Source: Methanotorris igneus Kol 5 (lineage in GTDB: Archaea; AGJL01; Methanococci; Methanococcales; Methanococcaceae). From it: DNA of 64,000 nt. The stretch lies in NCBI RefSeq assembly GCF_000214415.1, contig NC_015562.1, positions 1,116,001 through 1,180,000 on the forward strand. The letters are read 5' to 3'. Of the stretch, positions 55,030 to 63,355 are shown one piece after another; the first letter of the stretch is position 1, and every line of letters starts with the position of its first letter. The position numbers and the translations under genes are program-made. The notes below the pieces were generated by a model. That model had not been told where the DNA came from, did not search any database, and worked only from the letters and a program-made list of their open reading frames with translations.

Positions 55030-55815
55030 ATGACAGTAACTATTGCAATTGCGTCTGGTAAAGGAGGTACTGGAAAAACTACAATTGCTGCAAACTTAGC
55101 AGTTGCGTTATCTCGTTTTGGAAAAAATGTTATTGTATTGGATGCTGATATCGCAATGGCAAACTTGGAATTGATTTTGGGGTTAGAAGGAAAACCAGTA
55201 ACATTAAATGACGTCCTTGCGGGAACTGCTGATATTGAAGAGGCAATTTATGAGGGTCCTGGAGGGGTTAAAGTAGTTCCAGCAGGGATTTCATTAGAGA
55301 GGTTCAGGAGAGCCAATCCCGAAAGATTAGAAGAAGTATTGACTAAATTAAATGAAAAAGCAGATATATTAATCATAGATTGTCCTGCAGGGCTTGGTAA
55401 GGATGCACTTGTAGCATTATCTGCTGCTGAGAATCTTATTGTTGTAGTAAACCCGGAGATTTCATCAATATCTGATGCCTTAAAAATTATTGCAGTAGCT
55501 CGTAGACTTGAAACCAATGTTCTTGGAGCAATTATTAACAGGGTTAGCAACGATAGTACAGAACTTAGTGCTAAGGCAATTGAAACAATCTTAGAAATCC
55601 CTATAATGGGTATAATTCCTGAAGATCCGAATGTCAGAAGAAGTGCAGCGTTTGGAGAACCAATAGTTTTAAGATATCCAGATTCCCCAGCAGCACAGGC
55701 AATTATGGAAATAGCAGCAAAACTCGTAGGAAAGCAATACATTCCTGAAAAGAAAGAAAAAGAATCATTTATAAAGAGATTCATTAAAGGTCTGTTTGGG
55801 AGGAAGAAAAAATGA
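55030..55815 (+). CDS. minD: Septum-site-determining type ATPase MinD
   Basis: A 261-residue MinD ATPase: [20 protein letters not shown] with Lys11 and Lys16, [15 protein letters not shown]-type switch ([16 protein letters not shown]), and [18 protein letters not shown] as Walker B. The C-terminus [17 protein letters not shown] is a basic amphipathic helix, the membrane-targeting sequence of MinD. The start is ATG 55030 behind TAGGTGGAAATC. It overlaps the next small membrane gene by four bases, so a three-gene operon (minD, 62-residue protein, 222-residue surface protein) is clear. Archaeal MinD positions cell-surface or chemotaxis structures. Confidence 0.93.
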   Translation: MTVTIAIASGKGGTGKTTIAANLAVALSRFGKNVIVLDADIAMANLELILGLEGKPVTLNDVLAGTADIEEAIYEGPGGVKVVPAGISLERFRRANPERLEEVLTKLNEKADILIIDCPAGLGKDALVALSAAENLIVVVNPEISSISDALKIIAVARRLETNVLGAIINRVSNDSTELSAKAIETILEIPIMGIIPEDPNVRRSAAFGEPIVLRYPDSPAAQAIMEIAAKLVGKQYIPEKKEKESFIKRFIKGLFGRKKK

Positions 55816-56000
55816 TACCCCCAGAAATATTGGTAACTCTTGTTGTTATTAGCATAGCATTGAACGTCGTGCTTTTTGTAAAAGTTGTAATGTTACAGAG
55901 AGAACTTAATGCTGTTAAAAAATCAACACAACTTACAAAAGAGGAGGTAGAAAAATTAAATGAGAGACTAAAAAGATTAAAAATGGGTGGACAAGTATGA
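55812..56000 (+). CDS. Small membrane/coiled-coil protein of the minD operon
   Basis: A 62-residue protein with one N-terminal transmembrane segment ([21 protein letters not shown], residues 5-25) followed by a heptad-patterned charged helix ([20 protein letters not shown] and [11 protein letters not shown]). The ATG overlaps the minD stop, and its own stop overlaps the next start by four bases. Tight coupling suggests a MinD membrane partner. No known family is recognised. Confidence 0.75.
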   Translation: MIPPEILVTLVVISIALNVVLFVKVVMLQRELNAVKKSTQLTKEEVEKLNERLKRLKMGGQV

Positions 56001-56665
56001 AAAAATTTCTTCCAATATTTTTATTACTTATGCTTTCACCAGTTTTTGGAGAATTTATAGTAGTTCCAGAAACAGTCCCTATTAACGAAAGTGTGTATGT
56101 AATATTTAAATGGTCATGTGAGCAAGGTATTTCAAATTTCAATGTAACAATAAACTCTGACGCTGTAGAATTTGAAAATAATTCCCTATATTATGCAGGT
56201 GTGGCGGCAAATGCAGAAATCATAAAATTATTTAAGGGTAAGGCCAAAAAATTGGGAAATCATACAATTGTTATAACTATGGATTATTGGAAAAATGGAT
56301 GTCATATACGTAAAAAACACTATTTGAACATATCCATAATCCCAAAAACAATAATTAAAATTAAAAAAGAAGTTGTAGAAAAAATTATCGTAAAAAATGA
56401 AACTATTAATGAAAGTTCAATCAATAATATCACTAACAACAAATCTAAAAATGAATCCGCACAAACAACTGTTCAAACAATAAACAAAAACAACAGTAAT
56501 ATTGAAAATATAACAAATGTGGAAATTAGCATTAACGTTAATAATTCACAATCACAAAAGAATACAGAATCATTATATTCGCTACACAGTTTATACTATG
56601 TAATTGGTGGCTTGTTGGTTGGGATATTAAGTGGTATTGCATTTATGTATGCAATTAAAGCGTAA
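55997..56665 (+). CDS. Membrane-anchored surface protein of the minD operon
   Basis: A 222-residue protein with a signal peptide (FLPIFLLLMLSPVFG, residues 4-18), a beta-rich extracellular domain with two cysteines (WSCEQG and NGCHIRKK), an Asn/Ser-rich stalk with many N-x-S/T sites (NETINESSINNITNNKSKNE), and a C-terminal membrane anchor (YVIGGLLVGILSGIAFMYAI). Many N-glycosylation sites and the stalk fit an exposed surface protein. It is coupled to the 62-residue protein and MinD, so its location may be controlled by them. No family is recognised. Confidence 0.75.
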   Translation: MKKFLPIFLLLMLSPVFGEFIVVPETVPINESVYVIFKWSCEQGISNFNVTINSDAVEFENNSLYYAGVAANAEIIKLFKGKAKKLGNHTIVITMDYWKNGCHIRKKHYLNISIIPKTIIKIKKEVVEKIIVKNETINESSINNITNNKSKNESAQTTVQTINKNNSNIENITNVEISINVNNSQSQKNTESLYSLHSLYYVIGGLLVGILSGIAFMYAIKA

Positions 56666-56715
56666 AGGACTTTTAACATTAATTTAGATTTTTTAAAACT
56701 GTTTTTTGTGATATT

Positions 56716-57486
56716 ATGATTGCTGTTATCCCTATGTTCAATGAGGAGAGGAATATCTTAAAAGTTTTGAGGGATTTGGAAGAATTGGGGATTGATGCGG
56801 TTGTTGTGGATGATGGGAGTAAAGATAACTCCTCAAAAATCGTGGAAGAATTCTCAAAAAAATCAAAGAATAGGATATACTTAATAAAGAAAGAAAAAAA
56901 CGAAGGGAAGGCAAGAGCATTAAAAGATGGAACAGAATTTGCATTAAAACTAAACCCCGACTACATAATCTATATGGATGGGGATTATCAGCATAAACCA
57001 AAAGACATTCCAAAAATGATAGAAAAATTAAAAAAAGAAAATGCAGATGCGGTTTTTGGAATTAGAAAGTATAAACACATTCCATTCCACAGGCAGATAT
57101 CTAATTTTTTGGCAAGTTTAATAATGTCACTTGTAGTTACGTTCTATTCGGGAAAAATTTACATCTTTAGGGATATTCAGTGTGGATATAGAATAATAAA
57201 GGCGAAATTTTTAAAAGATGTTTATTTTGGGGAAGGGTATAGTGTTGAACATCTAATTGCCCTACAACTTGCAAAAAATAGGGCAAAGATTGTTGAGGAA
57301 TATGTAGATATTGAGTACCATCCAGACGCAACTTCATACATAACAACTAAAAAGATTTTGGATGTTGCAAAAGAAGTTGCAAAGTTTGTTTTAAAGGGGC
57401 TTCCAAAAAATGAGTCAAAAACATGGATTTTATTATGTTTCTTTCATAAAATTCATCAAATAATAAAATCAATAACCCTCCTTTAA
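56716..57486 (+). CDS. Family-2 glycosyltransferase (dolichyl-phosphate sugar synthase-like)
   Basis: A 256-residue GT-A glycosyltransferase. MIAVIPMFNEERNILKVL at the N-terminus, AVVVDDGSKDNSSKIVEEF near residue 30, and IIYMDGDYQHKPKDIPKM near 87 provide the nucleotide-sugar and metal sites. FRDIQCGYRIIKAKFL near 155 is typical of the UDP/GDP-sugar to polyprenyl-phosphate group. No C-terminal membrane anchor is present. It probably makes a lipid-linked sugar for surface glycosylation. It follows the minD operon by 50 bases and could be on the same transcript. Its end lies just before a MITE. Confidence 0.85.
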   Translation: MIAVIPMFNEERNILKVLRDLEELGIDAVVVDDGSKDNSSKIVEEFSKKSKNRIYLIKKEKNEGKARALKDGTEFALKLNPDYIIYMDGDYQHKPKDIPKMIEKLKKENADAVFGIRKYKHIPFHRQISNFLASLIMSLVVTFYSGKIYIFRDIQCGYRIIKAKFLKDVYFGEGYSVEHLIALQLAKNRAKIVEEYVDIEYHPDATSYITTKKILDVAKEVAKFVLKGLPKNESKTWILLCFFHKIHQIIKSITLL

Positions 57487-57491
57487 TAATT

Positions 57492-57562
57492 TATAGTCAT
57501 GTGCAGAAGACATCCTGGCAAAACCAAAGGTTTTGCCGTTAATTATAATGCACTTGACTATA
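57492..57562. repeat. 71-bp MITE of the TATAGTCGT family between convergent genes
   Basis: TATAGTCATGTGCAGAAG and its counterpart AATGCACTTGACTATA flank a GGCAAAACC/GGTTTTGCC hairpin (57513-57532). Its right terminus supplies the TAG stop of the radical SAM gene. As a hairpin between convergent genes it could terminate both. Confidence 0.8.
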
Positions 57563-59087
57563 ATAACTTTTTTGCTGTTATTGACCTTCTTCCATAATCA
57601 ATAACTTCAACATCAACAAACTCTCCAATTTTTAAGTTTTTCTCTTTTATTCCAACCAAAATGGGGTAACTACCAAATTGCCTACCGAAGAATAAGTCAT
57701 CTCTCTCCTTAACCTCAACAAAAACATTTTTTAATATTGTTCCTTTTGGAACCACCCTTTTTAGCATTGGATTATCGATTTCCTTTCTAACCTTTTCTTT
57801 AAAACTTAAAAATAAACTTTTTCTTTTTTTGGCTTTTTCAACATCTTTAATGGTTAATTCAGTTCCAAAGAATGGAACCACCTGCCTTATATTTATCCTT
57901 CTCAACATTAAACCTCTGTCATAAATCTCCTTTAAATATTCATAGTTTATTCTAAATGTTTCTTTTGTTTCTCCTCTTAATCCATAAAGTAAGTTGATTC
58001 CAGGTAGGAGGTAGGGCAATCCTGTCTCACTCCTTTTTCCTCCAATTTCATTCAATATTTCCACTGCTTTCAAAACATCCTCCGGTGTTGTTAGGAGGTT
58101 GTTCTTTTTAATAACCTTTTCATCAAAACTCTCCACACCAAATGCAGCAACATTTCCTCCAGTGCAATATCTAACCAAAATTTTTGCAACTTCTCTGCTT
58201 TCCTCTTCATGTCTTGCTATTACAGCAGGATTGGCATTGTCTATATGCAAAACCTCTGGATTTACCACATTCCAAATGCCCTTAAAAAGTTTCTCAATCT
58301 CTTCCACATTTGGCTTTGGAACTTCTTCCTTTTCACTTTCTTTTGATTTATATGAGAATATGCATGGTTGCCTTCCAATTCTGAAGTATTTAATTCCATA
58401 ACTATATAAAGCTTTAATTTCCTCAATTATGTCCTTTGCATCTCTATAGTTGGGAGTTCCAAATCTCCTTGGCTCTGTGCAAAAACTACATCCCCCACTC
58501 AAAGCCCTTGCACATCCCCTATAGGTTTCAATCTCAGCAATTATGTATGGATAAGAAGGGTGTTGCTTAACTATCTTTGCCCCTCTAATGGCAAACTCTC
58601 TTAACTCATCGTAGGTTCTTAATCTTTTTGTATCGATATTCTCAATTTTGCAATTATTCAAAAAATAATCATGCAAAACTGCCTCAGCATCTCCTTCTAT
58701 GATAATATCAAAGAATGCCTTTAATTTACTCTCATCTTTTATGGTTCCTCCTTCAATGGATGAGCCGAATTTTGTTGCCGCTGGTCCTGCAAGAATTTTT
58801 AGGCCTTTGAAGTTATAAAGCAGAGAGACAATTTCTCTCAATGTTGCGGGATTTGCAGTTAAATACTTTCCTGGTGTGTGAAATCCACAAATAGCAATTA
58901 TTGCATCGAATTTATTAAAATCAAACGTTCCTCTAATTTCTCTCAATTTATCGATAGTTATATAATGCACTTCTTGGTTAAATTTATCTAATACACCTGC
59001 AATGTATCTTGGATATATGCCTATGTAAGGGGGAACTCCTAATCCTGCTGGCTCATCAGTATAGCCATCTAAAATTAAAAACCTCAT
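57558..59087 (-). CDS. Radical SAM protein with C-terminal TRAM domain
   Basis: A 509-residue radical SAM enzyme. An N-terminal cobalamin-binding-like domain (LILDGYTDEPAGLGVPPYIG to AIIAICGFHTPG) precedes the cluster motif YRGCARALSGGCSFCTEPRR (C-x7-C-x2-C, near residue 195), an unusual spacing. A TRAM domain at the end (KEKNLKIGEFVDVEVIDYG) suggests an RNA substrate, as in methylthiotransferases. ATG 59087 follows GTGGTGATTCT. The stop TAG at 57560-57558 is inside the MITE terminus; the protein ends normally after the TRAM strand, so little was lost. Confidence 0.88.
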   Translation of the reverse strand: MRFLILDGYTDEPAGLGVPPYIGIYPRYIAGVLDKFNQEVHYITIDKLREIRGTFDFNKFDAIIAICGFHTPGKYLTANPATLREIVSLLYNFKGLKILAGPAATKFGSSIEGGTIKDESKLKAFFDIIIEGDAEAVLHDYFLNNCKIENIDTKRLRTYDELREFAIRGAKIVKQHPSYPYIIAEIETYRGCARALSGGCSFCTEPRRFGTPNYRDAKDIIEEIKALYSYGIKYFRIGRQPCIFSYKSKESEKEEVPKPNVEEIEKLFKGIWNVVNPEVLHIDNANPAVIARHEEESREVAKILVRYCTGGNVAAFGVESFDEKVIKKNNLLTTPEDVLKAVEILNEIGGKRSETGLPYLLPGINLLYGLRGETKETFRINYEYLKEIYDRGLMLRRINIRQVVPFFGTELTIKDVEKAKKRKSLFLSFKEKVRKEIDNPMLKRVVPKGTILKNVFVEVKERDDLFFGRQFGSYPILVGIKEKNLKIGEFVDVEVIDYGRRSITAKKLL

Positions 59088-59102
59088 AGAATCACCACAA
59101 AA

Positions 59103-59166
59103 ATGTTGTCGATGATGAATAGTTTCGCTGATTTTATGATGAACCGTATGAGCACTGAGACAACAT
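59103..59166 (+). ncRNA. Box C/D guide sRNA
   Basis: All elements are present in order. The 5' stem is ATGTTGTC (59103-59110), box C is ATGATGA (59112-59118) and guide 1 is ATAGTTTCG. Box D' is CTGA (59128-59131), box C' is ATGATGA (59136-59142), guide 2 is ACCGTATGAGCA and box D is CTGA (59155-59158). The 3' stem GACAACAT (59159-59166) pairs perfectly with the 5' stem. The size is 64 nt, normal for archaeal sRNAs. By the N+5 rule guide 2 would direct 2'-O-methylation of the fifth base of UGCUCAUACGGU in its target RNA. It lies 15 bases upstream of, and divergent from, the radical SAM gene. Confidence 0.88.
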
Positions 59167-59317
59167 CACTCTTTAAGCATTATCTTGATATTTTTACCTC
59201 TCAACTTTCTTTTACATTATTCGTCATACCAAAAAACTCTTTTATCTCATCATATAATTCAATGATGATTGCTATTCTTCATCAAAAATAATCTATTAAA
59301 GAATTAATTTCTAATTG
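59167..59317. other. Intergenic, no gene seen
   Basis: AT-rich DNA between the sRNA and the end of the permease gene. A 62-codon frame here begins inside the sRNA stem and is rejected. Confidence 0.5.
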
Positions 59318-60391
59318 TCAAATTAAAAATCTATTTTTTACATAGAAATAGATAATCAACGCAATTAAATGCAAAATATAAACTAAAATTCCAAACATTA
59401 AAAACTTAATAGCACTTATCTTTCCATCTGATAACCTTAAAGTTATTAAATTTGCAAAGGAAGCAATTAAAGTCCCATTTCCTCCAACATTCACTCCATA
59501 GGCAATTGGTAGCCAATTATTGTATATATTTGATAATAAAATAGTTGTTGGGACGTTTGAGATTATCTGAGATAATAATGATGCATATATCATAGTTAAT
59601 ATGTCGTTTTCATAGCTAATTTTAAACAACTCTATAACTCCTAACCTTTTCAGACCTTCAATATCAATAAACAATGCACAAAATGTTAAAATGAAGAGGT
59701 AGTCAATCTTTATTCTTTTAATGAATGCAATGGGAAGGATTACTGGCAATAAATAGATATAATTAAAAATGCCCAAGATTGATGCAATAACAAGCAGAAA
59801 TATTGCTAAATAACTCAACCACTCTTTTTTAAATTTTTGGGTTTTTACTGTATTTACATCAACATTCATCTTTTTAAATTCCAAAAATGGGATTAAAATC
59901 AAAATACCTAAAATTTCAAATGGTATCATGTTTATTATGAACTCCATAAGATTTAAATTGTAGTGATAATAGATGAATAAATTCTGCGGATTTCCAAAAG
60001 GGGTTAAAGCACTCCCAATGTTTGCTGAAATCCCTTCAAGCATAAGAATTTTTCTTAGGTTGATGTTGCAGTATTTTGTCATAATTAAAGTTATTGGAAT
60101 TATAACAAAGAGTGCAATGTCATTTGTTACAAACATAGAGAGTAGTAGGGTTAATAAAATTAGAACAATGAAAATTCTATTTGTTTTTTCTATTATCTTC
60201 AAAGAAATCCATTCTAAAAACCCACAATCCTTTAAAAGATTCACAACCACCAACATGTAAAATAAACTAAAAATTGTCTTCCACTCTACGATATCCAATA
60301 TCTCAATTGGTTTTATTAGGAAGATTAAAAATAATATTGAAATAAAGATAAAAAATAAAAATATTGTCTCATCAATGTTAATTCTAACCAT
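59318..60391 (-). CDS. ArsB/NhaD-type anion or cation permease
   Basis: A 357-residue membrane protein with about ten transmembrane helices, of the ion-transporter superfamily (ArsB, NhaD, CitM). MFVTNDIALFVIIPITLIM near residue 88 and SANIGSALTPFGNPQNLFIY near 122 are the typical re-entrant loop motifs; a second pseudo-symmetric SNVPTTILLSNIY and GVNVGGNGTLIASFANLITL occur near 270-320. The transported ion cannot be deduced. ATG 60391 lies four bases after the epimerase-like gene's stop, so the two are cotranscribed. Confidence 0.82.
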   Translation of the reverse strand: MVRINIDETIFLFFIFISILFLIFLIKPIEILDIVEWKTIFSLFYMLVVVNLLKDCGFLEWISLKIIEKTNRIFIVLILLTLLLSMFVTNDIALFVIIPITLIMTKYCNINLRKILMLEGISANIGSALTPFGNPQNLFIYYHYNLNLMEFIINMIPFEILGILILIPFLEFKKMNVDVNTVKTQKFKKEWLSYLAIFLLVIASILGIFNYIYLLPVILPIAFIKRIKIDYLFILTFCALFIDIEGLKRLGVIELFKISYENDILTMIYASLLSQIISNVPTTILLSNIYNNWLPIAYGVNVGGNGTLIASFANLITLRLSDGKISAIKFLMFGILVYILHLIALIIYFYVKNRFLI

Positions 60392-60395
60392 AGCT

Positions 60396-61328
60396 TTATT
60401 CCTTCCATTTGTTATAATATTTTAGAAATATTTCATCCTTAGTTAAATTATAAAGCCATAACATTTGCAATCTATGAAGATGTTCATAATGTTTATTGCA
60501 CCTATGGCCTAAAGCATCGTAATAACTCCAATCATTATCATCATAATCAGAAATGAAAGCTTTTATTGATTTAACCCCCTCTCTATATAAAAAATTTGCA
60601 TTTTTATTGTTGGTTTTATTTGCAAATTCCCCAATCCATATAACAGAAGTTATAAACCCATTTAAAACATAAGGTGGGTTATTTGATGCATATTCTGGAT
60701 ACCAATAGTAAGTTTTATTATTTCTTTTCCTTATTTTTAATAACCCTCCTCTCTCAACTGGAACTTTAAAGGCATTTAATGCTTTATTAGCCAATATTAA
60801 ATATCTTTCATCCCCAGTTGTGTTATATGCCAAGTATAATGTTTTTAAACATCCTGCCTGACATAATGAGCCTGCCCATCCTTTTGATAAATTATACTCT
60901 GGATAATCAAAATTATACCTCCAAATAATAAAGGTAATATTTGTTCCATTTAAATTAACGGTTTCTTCTTCTGATTGAGATATTAAATATTCGGTTAAAA
61001 ATAAACCCCTCTTTAAACAATTTTTTGCTTTTTCTTGATCTTCATTTTTTAATTTAAGATATTTATAAAAACATTTCCTTGCTTCATCATTTACATTGTG
61101 GGGAGTTATTTGATAGCCTATGTATTTTCCATTTATAGTTCCATAATAAGTTACTGGCATATTGACATTTTCAACTGTAAATGGTTTTGGATTCTCAATA
61201 TATTGAATAATTGGATTTTCAGAATATGTTATCTGGGAAATTCCAGTAAAATAACCAAAAATAAATGATAATGCCAATGATAATATTGCAATAGGTATCA
61301 CAATATACCTTTTAATATTTTTAAGCAT
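60396..61328 (-). CDS. D-glucuronyl C5-epimerase-like protein, membrane-anchored
   Basis: A 310-residue protein with an N-terminal membrane anchor (YIVIPIAILSLALSFIFGYF) and an extracytoplasmic alpha/alpha-barrel domain like the C-terminal part of glucuronyl C5-epimerase (PF06662-type). Visible hallmarks are the aromatic YYGTINGKYIGYQITPH, SKGWAGSLCQAGCLKTLYLA near 155, YPEYASNNPPYVLNGFITSV near 215 and WSYYDALGHRCNKHYEHLHR near 270. It may epimerise or trim uronic acids on surface glycans. ATG 61328 is chosen because GGTGAGGGG precedes it. It overlaps the stop region of the deacetylase-like gene closely, forming an operon. Confidence 0.8.
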   Translation of the reverse strand: MLKNIKRYIVIPIAILSLALSFIFGYFTGISQITYSENPIIQYIENPKPFTVENVNMPVTYYGTINGKYIGYQITPHNVNDEARKCFYKYLKLKNEDQEKAKNCLKRGLFLTEYLISQSEEETVNLNGTNITFIIWRYNFDYPEYNLSKGWAGSLCQAGCLKTLYLAYNTTGDERYLILANKALNAFKVPVERGGLLKIRKRNNKTYYWYPEYASNNPPYVLNGFITSVIWIGEFANKTNNKNANFLYREGVKSIKAFISDYDDNDWSYYDALGHRCNKHYEHLHRLQMLWLYNLTKDEIFLKYYNKWKE

Positions 61329-61342
61329 ACTACCCCTCACCA

Positions 61343-62113
61343 TTATTTGTTAGTTATATTTAAGAAGTAATCTAAGAATTCCAACCCTCCCCCATAATTT
61401 ACAGCCTTTGGATGAATTGATAGGCAGAATTGATGCTGCGAAGATTTATAATCAATCTCAGCCAAAATTTCAGCTGGTTTGACAAGATTTTCTGGAAGAT
61501 ACCATGTATATTCTTTATTAGTTATTATAATTTTTTTAATTGAATTATTTTCTTTTTTTAATATGTAGTAATCCATAATGATTGTAATATTTTTATTCAA
61601 AAATATTTCTTCTGCATCTTTTGATATTTTATACCTTGGGGGAATAAAATATTTTATTTTTTTAGTATTAAACTCACAGTCATTCAATATTTTAAATGAA
61701 TTATTCAGTTTTTCTTCTGCAACAGTTTTATTACAGTTAAATTCTTCGCCTATGTGGTTGTATCCATGATATTCTATATGATAACCTTCATTTTCTAAGT
61801 GATGTAGGTATTTAACAAATTTAGGATACTTCTTAAGGTTGTATTTGTTTGCGTGATTAACGATAATAAATAGGTAGGTTCTATCTTGATAGTTGTGTTT
61901 GTTTATTATTTTTTCAATATCCTTCAATTCATTGAAATATTTTGGACTAACATCATGAATAAAAATTATTGGTTTTTTGGTAGTGTTATTTGATATGTTA
62001 TTTGATATATTACCTAAAGGATCAATTTCATGACTATTACTCACTTCAAAAGTAAATATTATTAATAAAACCAATATAACTGCTGAAAAAATAAAATAAA
62101 GTAATTTTCCCAT
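61343..62113 (-). CDS. DUF2334 polysaccharide-deacetylase-like protein
   Basis: A 256-residue protein with an N-terminal membrane anchor (LLYFIFSAVILVLLIIFTFE) and an extracytoplasmic NodB-like DUF2334 domain: FIHDVSPKYFNEL with the His-Asp pair near residue 48, FIIVNHANKYN, and GYHIEYHGYNHIGEEF near 110 with metal histidines. It is predicted to remove acyl groups from a surface carbohydrate. I start at ATG 62113 (AGGGGGGATTTT before it). It is the first gene of a surface-glycan unit with the epimerase-like protein and permease. Confidence 0.8.
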   Translation of the reverse strand: MGKLLYFIFSAVILVLLIIFTFEVSNSHEIDPLGNISNNISNNTTKKPIIFIHDVSPKYFNELKDIEKIINKHNYQDRTYLFIIVNHANKYNLKKYPKFVKYLHHLENEGYHIEYHGYNHIGEEFNCNKTVAEEKLNNSFKILNDCEFNTKKIKYFIPPRYKISKDAEEIFLNKNITIIMDYYILKKENNSIKKIIITNKEYTWYLPENLVKPAEILAEIDYKSSQHQFCLSIHPKAVNYGGGLEFLDYFLNITNK

Positions 62114-62177
62114 AAAATCCCCCCTTTGAAGTAAAATAAACAATAATAAAATAAACAATAACTATGCATTCTATTTT

Positions 62178-62945
62178 TTATACATTCTCACACAGATATT
62201 TTAATGCCTCTTCTTCCATAAAGTGCAATTTTCCAGGGATGATTATGCAATGTAATGGCTTTCCAAAGTCATAATTAATCAAATCCTTTATTTTACCATA
62301 AACCAACTTTGGCTTTAAACTTCCCGCCCTTGCGACTACAACAACCTTTGTATTCTCAGTTATTACATTTTCCTTTCTTCTTTTTTCCAATTCTAAGAGA
62401 ATTTTTAATCCCTCATTTGCCGTCATGAATTTATTTTTATCTGCATGGATATCTAAGAGGCACAATGTATGATACCCCATCTTTAAATTTTCCTTTATAA
62501 CATCATAAGGCGTCTCTGGGAAATAGTTTGGTTCTGGGAAGACAATTGATGTTGTTTTACCAAATTTATACAATTGCAAACCAGTTATCCCAACTGCTGA
62601 GTAGATAGATGGGGCATTTATAATAATAACATCAATTCCTCTCTTTTTTGCCTCAACTGCTAAATCAACATGGGTTGTTGCAACCATTGGGTCTCCAGCA
62701 GTTAGAAACATGATATCTTTTTCTTTTGCCTCTTCAATCAATTTTTCTGTTTCATATTCAACTTTTTCCCTGCTTAATACCTCAATTTTTCTTCCAAGGG
62801 TTTCTTCTATTTTTTCAATGGTTGTTCCTGTCAAAACTGCAGTGTAAAATTCTGCATAAATTTTATCCACTTTTTTAGCAAATTCTAAGGTTTTTAATGG
62901 CATATCCTTTTCATCATATAATCCCAACCCTGCCAAAATGAGCAT
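62178..62945 (-). CDS. dphB: Diphthine synthase
   Basis: A 255-residue SAM-dependent methyltransferase of the tetrapyrrole-methylase fold that methylates the modified histidine of elongation factor 2 in diphthamide synthesis. MLILAGLGLYDEKDMPLKTL at the N-terminus, FLTAGDPMVATTHVDLAVEA near residue 92, INAPSIYSAVGITGLQLYKF near 120, and VVVVARAGSLKPKLVYGKI near 205 are typical. Length is normal. ATG 62945 follows TTGGTGAGATT. The downstream surface-glycan genes are functionally unrelated but may share the transcript. Confidence 0.93.
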   Translation of the reverse strand: MLILAGLGLYDEKDMPLKTLEFAKKVDKIYAEFYTAVLTGTTIEKIEETLGRKIEVLSREKVEYETEKLIEEAKEKDIMFLTAGDPMVATTHVDLAVEAKKRGIDVIIINAPSIYSAVGITGLQLYKFGKTTSIVFPEPNYFPETPYDVIKENLKMGYHTLCLLDIHADKNKFMTANEGLKILLELEKRRKENVITENTKVVVVARAGSLKPKLVYGKIKDLINYDFGKPLHCIIIPGKLHFMEEEALKYLCENV

Positions 62946-63355
62946 AATCTCACCAAAACTTGAAGTTTGACATTTTTAAAAGTCATATTATTTTTCGCCA
63001 CAAATTCTAAAACAAACCCCATAATCTCCCAAATAGTTAATAATAAATATAGGGTAGATAAAGATGCATTCAAAACCATTATTATCGGAACCATCAATAT
63101 ATTTAAAACTTTTGGCAAATTTATAGTCATTCTGCGAGAGTGAGTGTCATAATATTATCTTGAATTTCCAATTTGCAATGTTTAGCAGACATTTAATTAA
63201 AATTTAAAGTTGGACAAGTGTCATCTACAGTCGTTTGCGTTATAAATGGTTGAAAATTTAATTAAAATTAAAGAATGTCTTTCATCCCCTATCAAAATTC
63301 CATTATGTCAAAATACATGCAAAAAACCGTATATACAATGGTACACGGTGAAATT
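62946..63355. other. Intergenic region with TATAGTC-like fragments
   Basis: About 400 bp without a supported gene. TATAGTCATTCTGCG at 63122 and CAGTCGTTTGCGTTATAAAT at 63226 are termini of the MITE family but in the same orientation, so no complete element can be drawn. Divergent promoters for dphB and the antiporter must lie here. Confidence 0.5.

Noticed and set aside
59103-59291. 62-codon plus-strand ORF starting MLSMMNSF
   Set aside because: Its start codon lies in the closing stem of the box C/D sRNA, and no ribosome site or family is visible.
62894-63130. 78-codon minus-strand ORF
   Set aside because: It overlaps the dphB start in another frame and begins in a MITE-like TATAGTCAT sequence.
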